Origin: Niastella caeni
GTDB taxonomy: Bacteria > Bacteroidota > Bacteroidia > Chitinophagales > Chitinophagaceae
Assembly (NCBI RefSeq): GCF_004834005.1
Contig: NZ_STFF01000002.1
Span: forward strand, 434,001-498,000
Length of the DNA stretch: 64,000 nucleotides
Reading direction: 5' to 3'
Shown: in pieces, positions 62,931-64,000 of the stretch
Layout: each line of letters starts with the position of its first letter
Numbering within the stretch: position 1 is the stretch's first letter
Notes under the pieces: generated by a model
Databases searched by the model: none
What the model was told of the DNA's origin: nothing
Seen by the model: the letters and a program-made list of their open reading frames with translations, nothing else
Made by a program: the position numbers and the translations under genes

Positions 62931-64000
62931 ATGATAAATAAGATCCTTTTTACTGCAGTAACGCTTGTTTGCTGCCAGTTGGTTAGTGCGCAAACCCGTG
63001 ATTCGTTACCTACACCCGGTGCAAAAGCTAATACCGGTCCCAAGCCCTATGCTTCGGTAATTACTAAAAATGCCAGAACACAGGTTGGTTTGTTTACAGT
63101 GCATAAAGTAGATGAAAGATATTATTTCGAATTACCCGACAGTATTTTAGGCAGGGATGTGCTGGTTGTAAGCCGCCTGATAAAAGCGGCGGCCGATATG
63201 CGTTCGCGTGGTAGCATGGCAGGATATGCCGGCGATGAGTTAAATGAAAATGTGCTGCGCTTTGAAAAAGGCCCCAACAACAAACTGTTTGTGCGTAACC
63301 TGTCGTACAGCGAACGCTCGGCCGATTCTTCCCAGGCCCTGTACAAAGCAGTGATGAATTCAAATATTCAGCCCATAACCCTTGTATTCGATATAAAAAG
63401 CATCCGGAAGGATTCTGTTTCAGGAATAACCAGTAGCGTTATTGATTTGACAGATATTATCAACGGCGATAATGATCTTTTCTTTTTTGGCCCTTCAAAG
63501 CAGGCATTTAAAATTGGCGCTTACCAGGCTGATAAATCTTATGTGATCGATGTAAAGCCATTCCCTATCAATGTGGAGATAAAAACCCTGAAAACCTATA
63601 CAAGGGCTGCCCAGGGTATGACTTTATTGAATGGTATACAAAGCCAGGTGGGGCCAACAGGCAATTTTACGGTGGAAATAAATACTTCCATTGTGTTATT
63701 GCCTAAAGTACCTATGCAAATACGTTATGCCGATGACCGGGTAGGGTACTTTGCAAAAGGTTATACAGACTTTGATGCGAATCCGCAACGGGTAAAAGAG
63801 CAGTCATTTATAGAAAGGTGGAAACTGGAACCCAAAGAGGCTGACATAGAAAAATATAAAAGCGGTGAACTGGTAGAGCCCAAAAAACAAATTGTGATCT
63901 ATATCGATCCGGCCACACCTGCCAAATGGGTGCCTTATCTTTTACAGGGGATCAATGACTGGAACGGTGCTTTTGAAAAGGCAGGTTTTAAAAATGCCAT
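62931..64000 (+). CDS. Zinc-dependent metalloprotease, DUF5117/DUF5118 type, 3' end outside the window
   Basis: An open frame from the ATG at 62931 (signal peptide ending LVSAQ) runs off the window at residue 356. Residues about 40-85 match the DUF5118-like lead (AYASVITKNARTQ region) and about 85-285 the DUF5117 domain (KVDERYYFELPDSILGRDVLVVSRL, PITLVFDIKS). The segment YIDPATPAKWVPYLLQGINDWNGAFEKAGF leads into the metallopeptidase core, so the HExxH motif should lie just beyond base 64000. Full-length relatives are about 800-850 residues. It lies 40 bp after the S9 peptidase and is probably in the same transcript. The protease is exported and would degrade proteins or peptides. Confidence 0.85.
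   Translation, partial: MINKILFTAVTLVCCQLVSAQTRDSLPTPGAKANTGPKPYASVITKNARTQVGLFTVHKVDERYYFELPDSILGRDVLVVSRLIKAAADMRSRGSMAGYAGDELNENVLRFEKGPNNKLFVRNLSYSERSADSSQALYKAVMNSNIQPITLVFDIKSIRKDSVSGITSSVIDLTDIINGDNDLFFFGPSKQAFKIGAYQADKSYVIDVKPFPINVEIKTLKTYTRAAQGMTLLNGIQSQVGPTGNFTVEINTSIVLLPKVPMQIRYADDRVGYFAKGYTDFDANPQRVKEQSFIERWKLEPKEADIEKYKSGELVEPKKQIVIYIDPATPAKWVPYLLQGINDWNGAFEKAGFKNA

Overview
The window reads as chromosomal DNA of a free-living, polysaccharide-degrading Bacteroidota, most likely family Chitinophagaceae (Niastella/Chitinophaga-like; genus not established). The reasons are two SusC/SusD pairs, a hybrid two-component regulator (HTCS), type IX secretion C-terminal domains on two proteins, FecI/FecR regulation, -7 boxes of the TAnnTTTG type, and moderate-to-low GC with many SPII lipoproteins. 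No rRNA, CRISPR array or recognisable transposase or integrase is present.

Layout. 1-4.7 kb: housekeeping genes, mostly on the minus strand (partial JAMM-like protein, NUDIX hydrolase, CorA, dapF, four-helix-bundle protein, nucleoside phosphorylase), with 7-bp-periodic repeats between them. 4747-4817: an intact tRNA-Cys. From there to 38.0 kb lies a block bounded by the tRNA and by an exact 19-bp copy of its 3' end (37994-38012), the geometry of an integrated genomic island. Its left end is repeat-rich and carries one unknown gene. The rest is a xyloglucan-type polysaccharide utilization locus: HTCS sensor/regulator, PA14-GH31 alpha-xylosidase, SusC, SusD, an IPT/TIG surface glycan-binding protein, BACON-GH5, a second GH5, GH39 and secreted GH44 in one probable transcript; then a chimeric GH42/GH2 remnant, a GH2 beta-galactosidase and a beta-helix/PDZ protein; then GH3 and GH29. 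A pair of 18-bp direct repeats spaced at 22 bp precedes both the GH31 and the GH3 genes and is the best candidate HTCS operator. Surface GH5/GH44 enzymes would cut the backbone, SusCD would import oligosaccharides, and the exo-enzymes (GH31, GH2, GH29, GH3, GH39) would remove xylose, galactose, fucose and glucose.

38.1-51.2 kb: accessory host genes. These are a membrane AraC-type regulator, an outer-membrane-like protein, a DUF4260 protein, a DUF4476 protein, a PQQ-type beta-propeller protein, a histidine kinase with its LuxR-type response regulator on the minus strand, a glycine-rich T9SS-secreted protein, and a GH28 enzyme.

51.4-64 kb: a second TonB-dependent uptake locus with its own control: sigma-70 (FecI-type), FecR, SusC with an STN signalling domain, SusD, a lipoprotein resembling the zinc metallohydrolases of such loci but without its zinc ligands, a thioredoxin-fold protein, an S9 peptidase and the start of a DUF5117-type zinc metalloprotease. 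The content points to peptide or protein use rather than glycans. The fecR gene carries two in-frame patches of the heptameric repeat that also flanks the four-helix-bundle gene 50 kb away.
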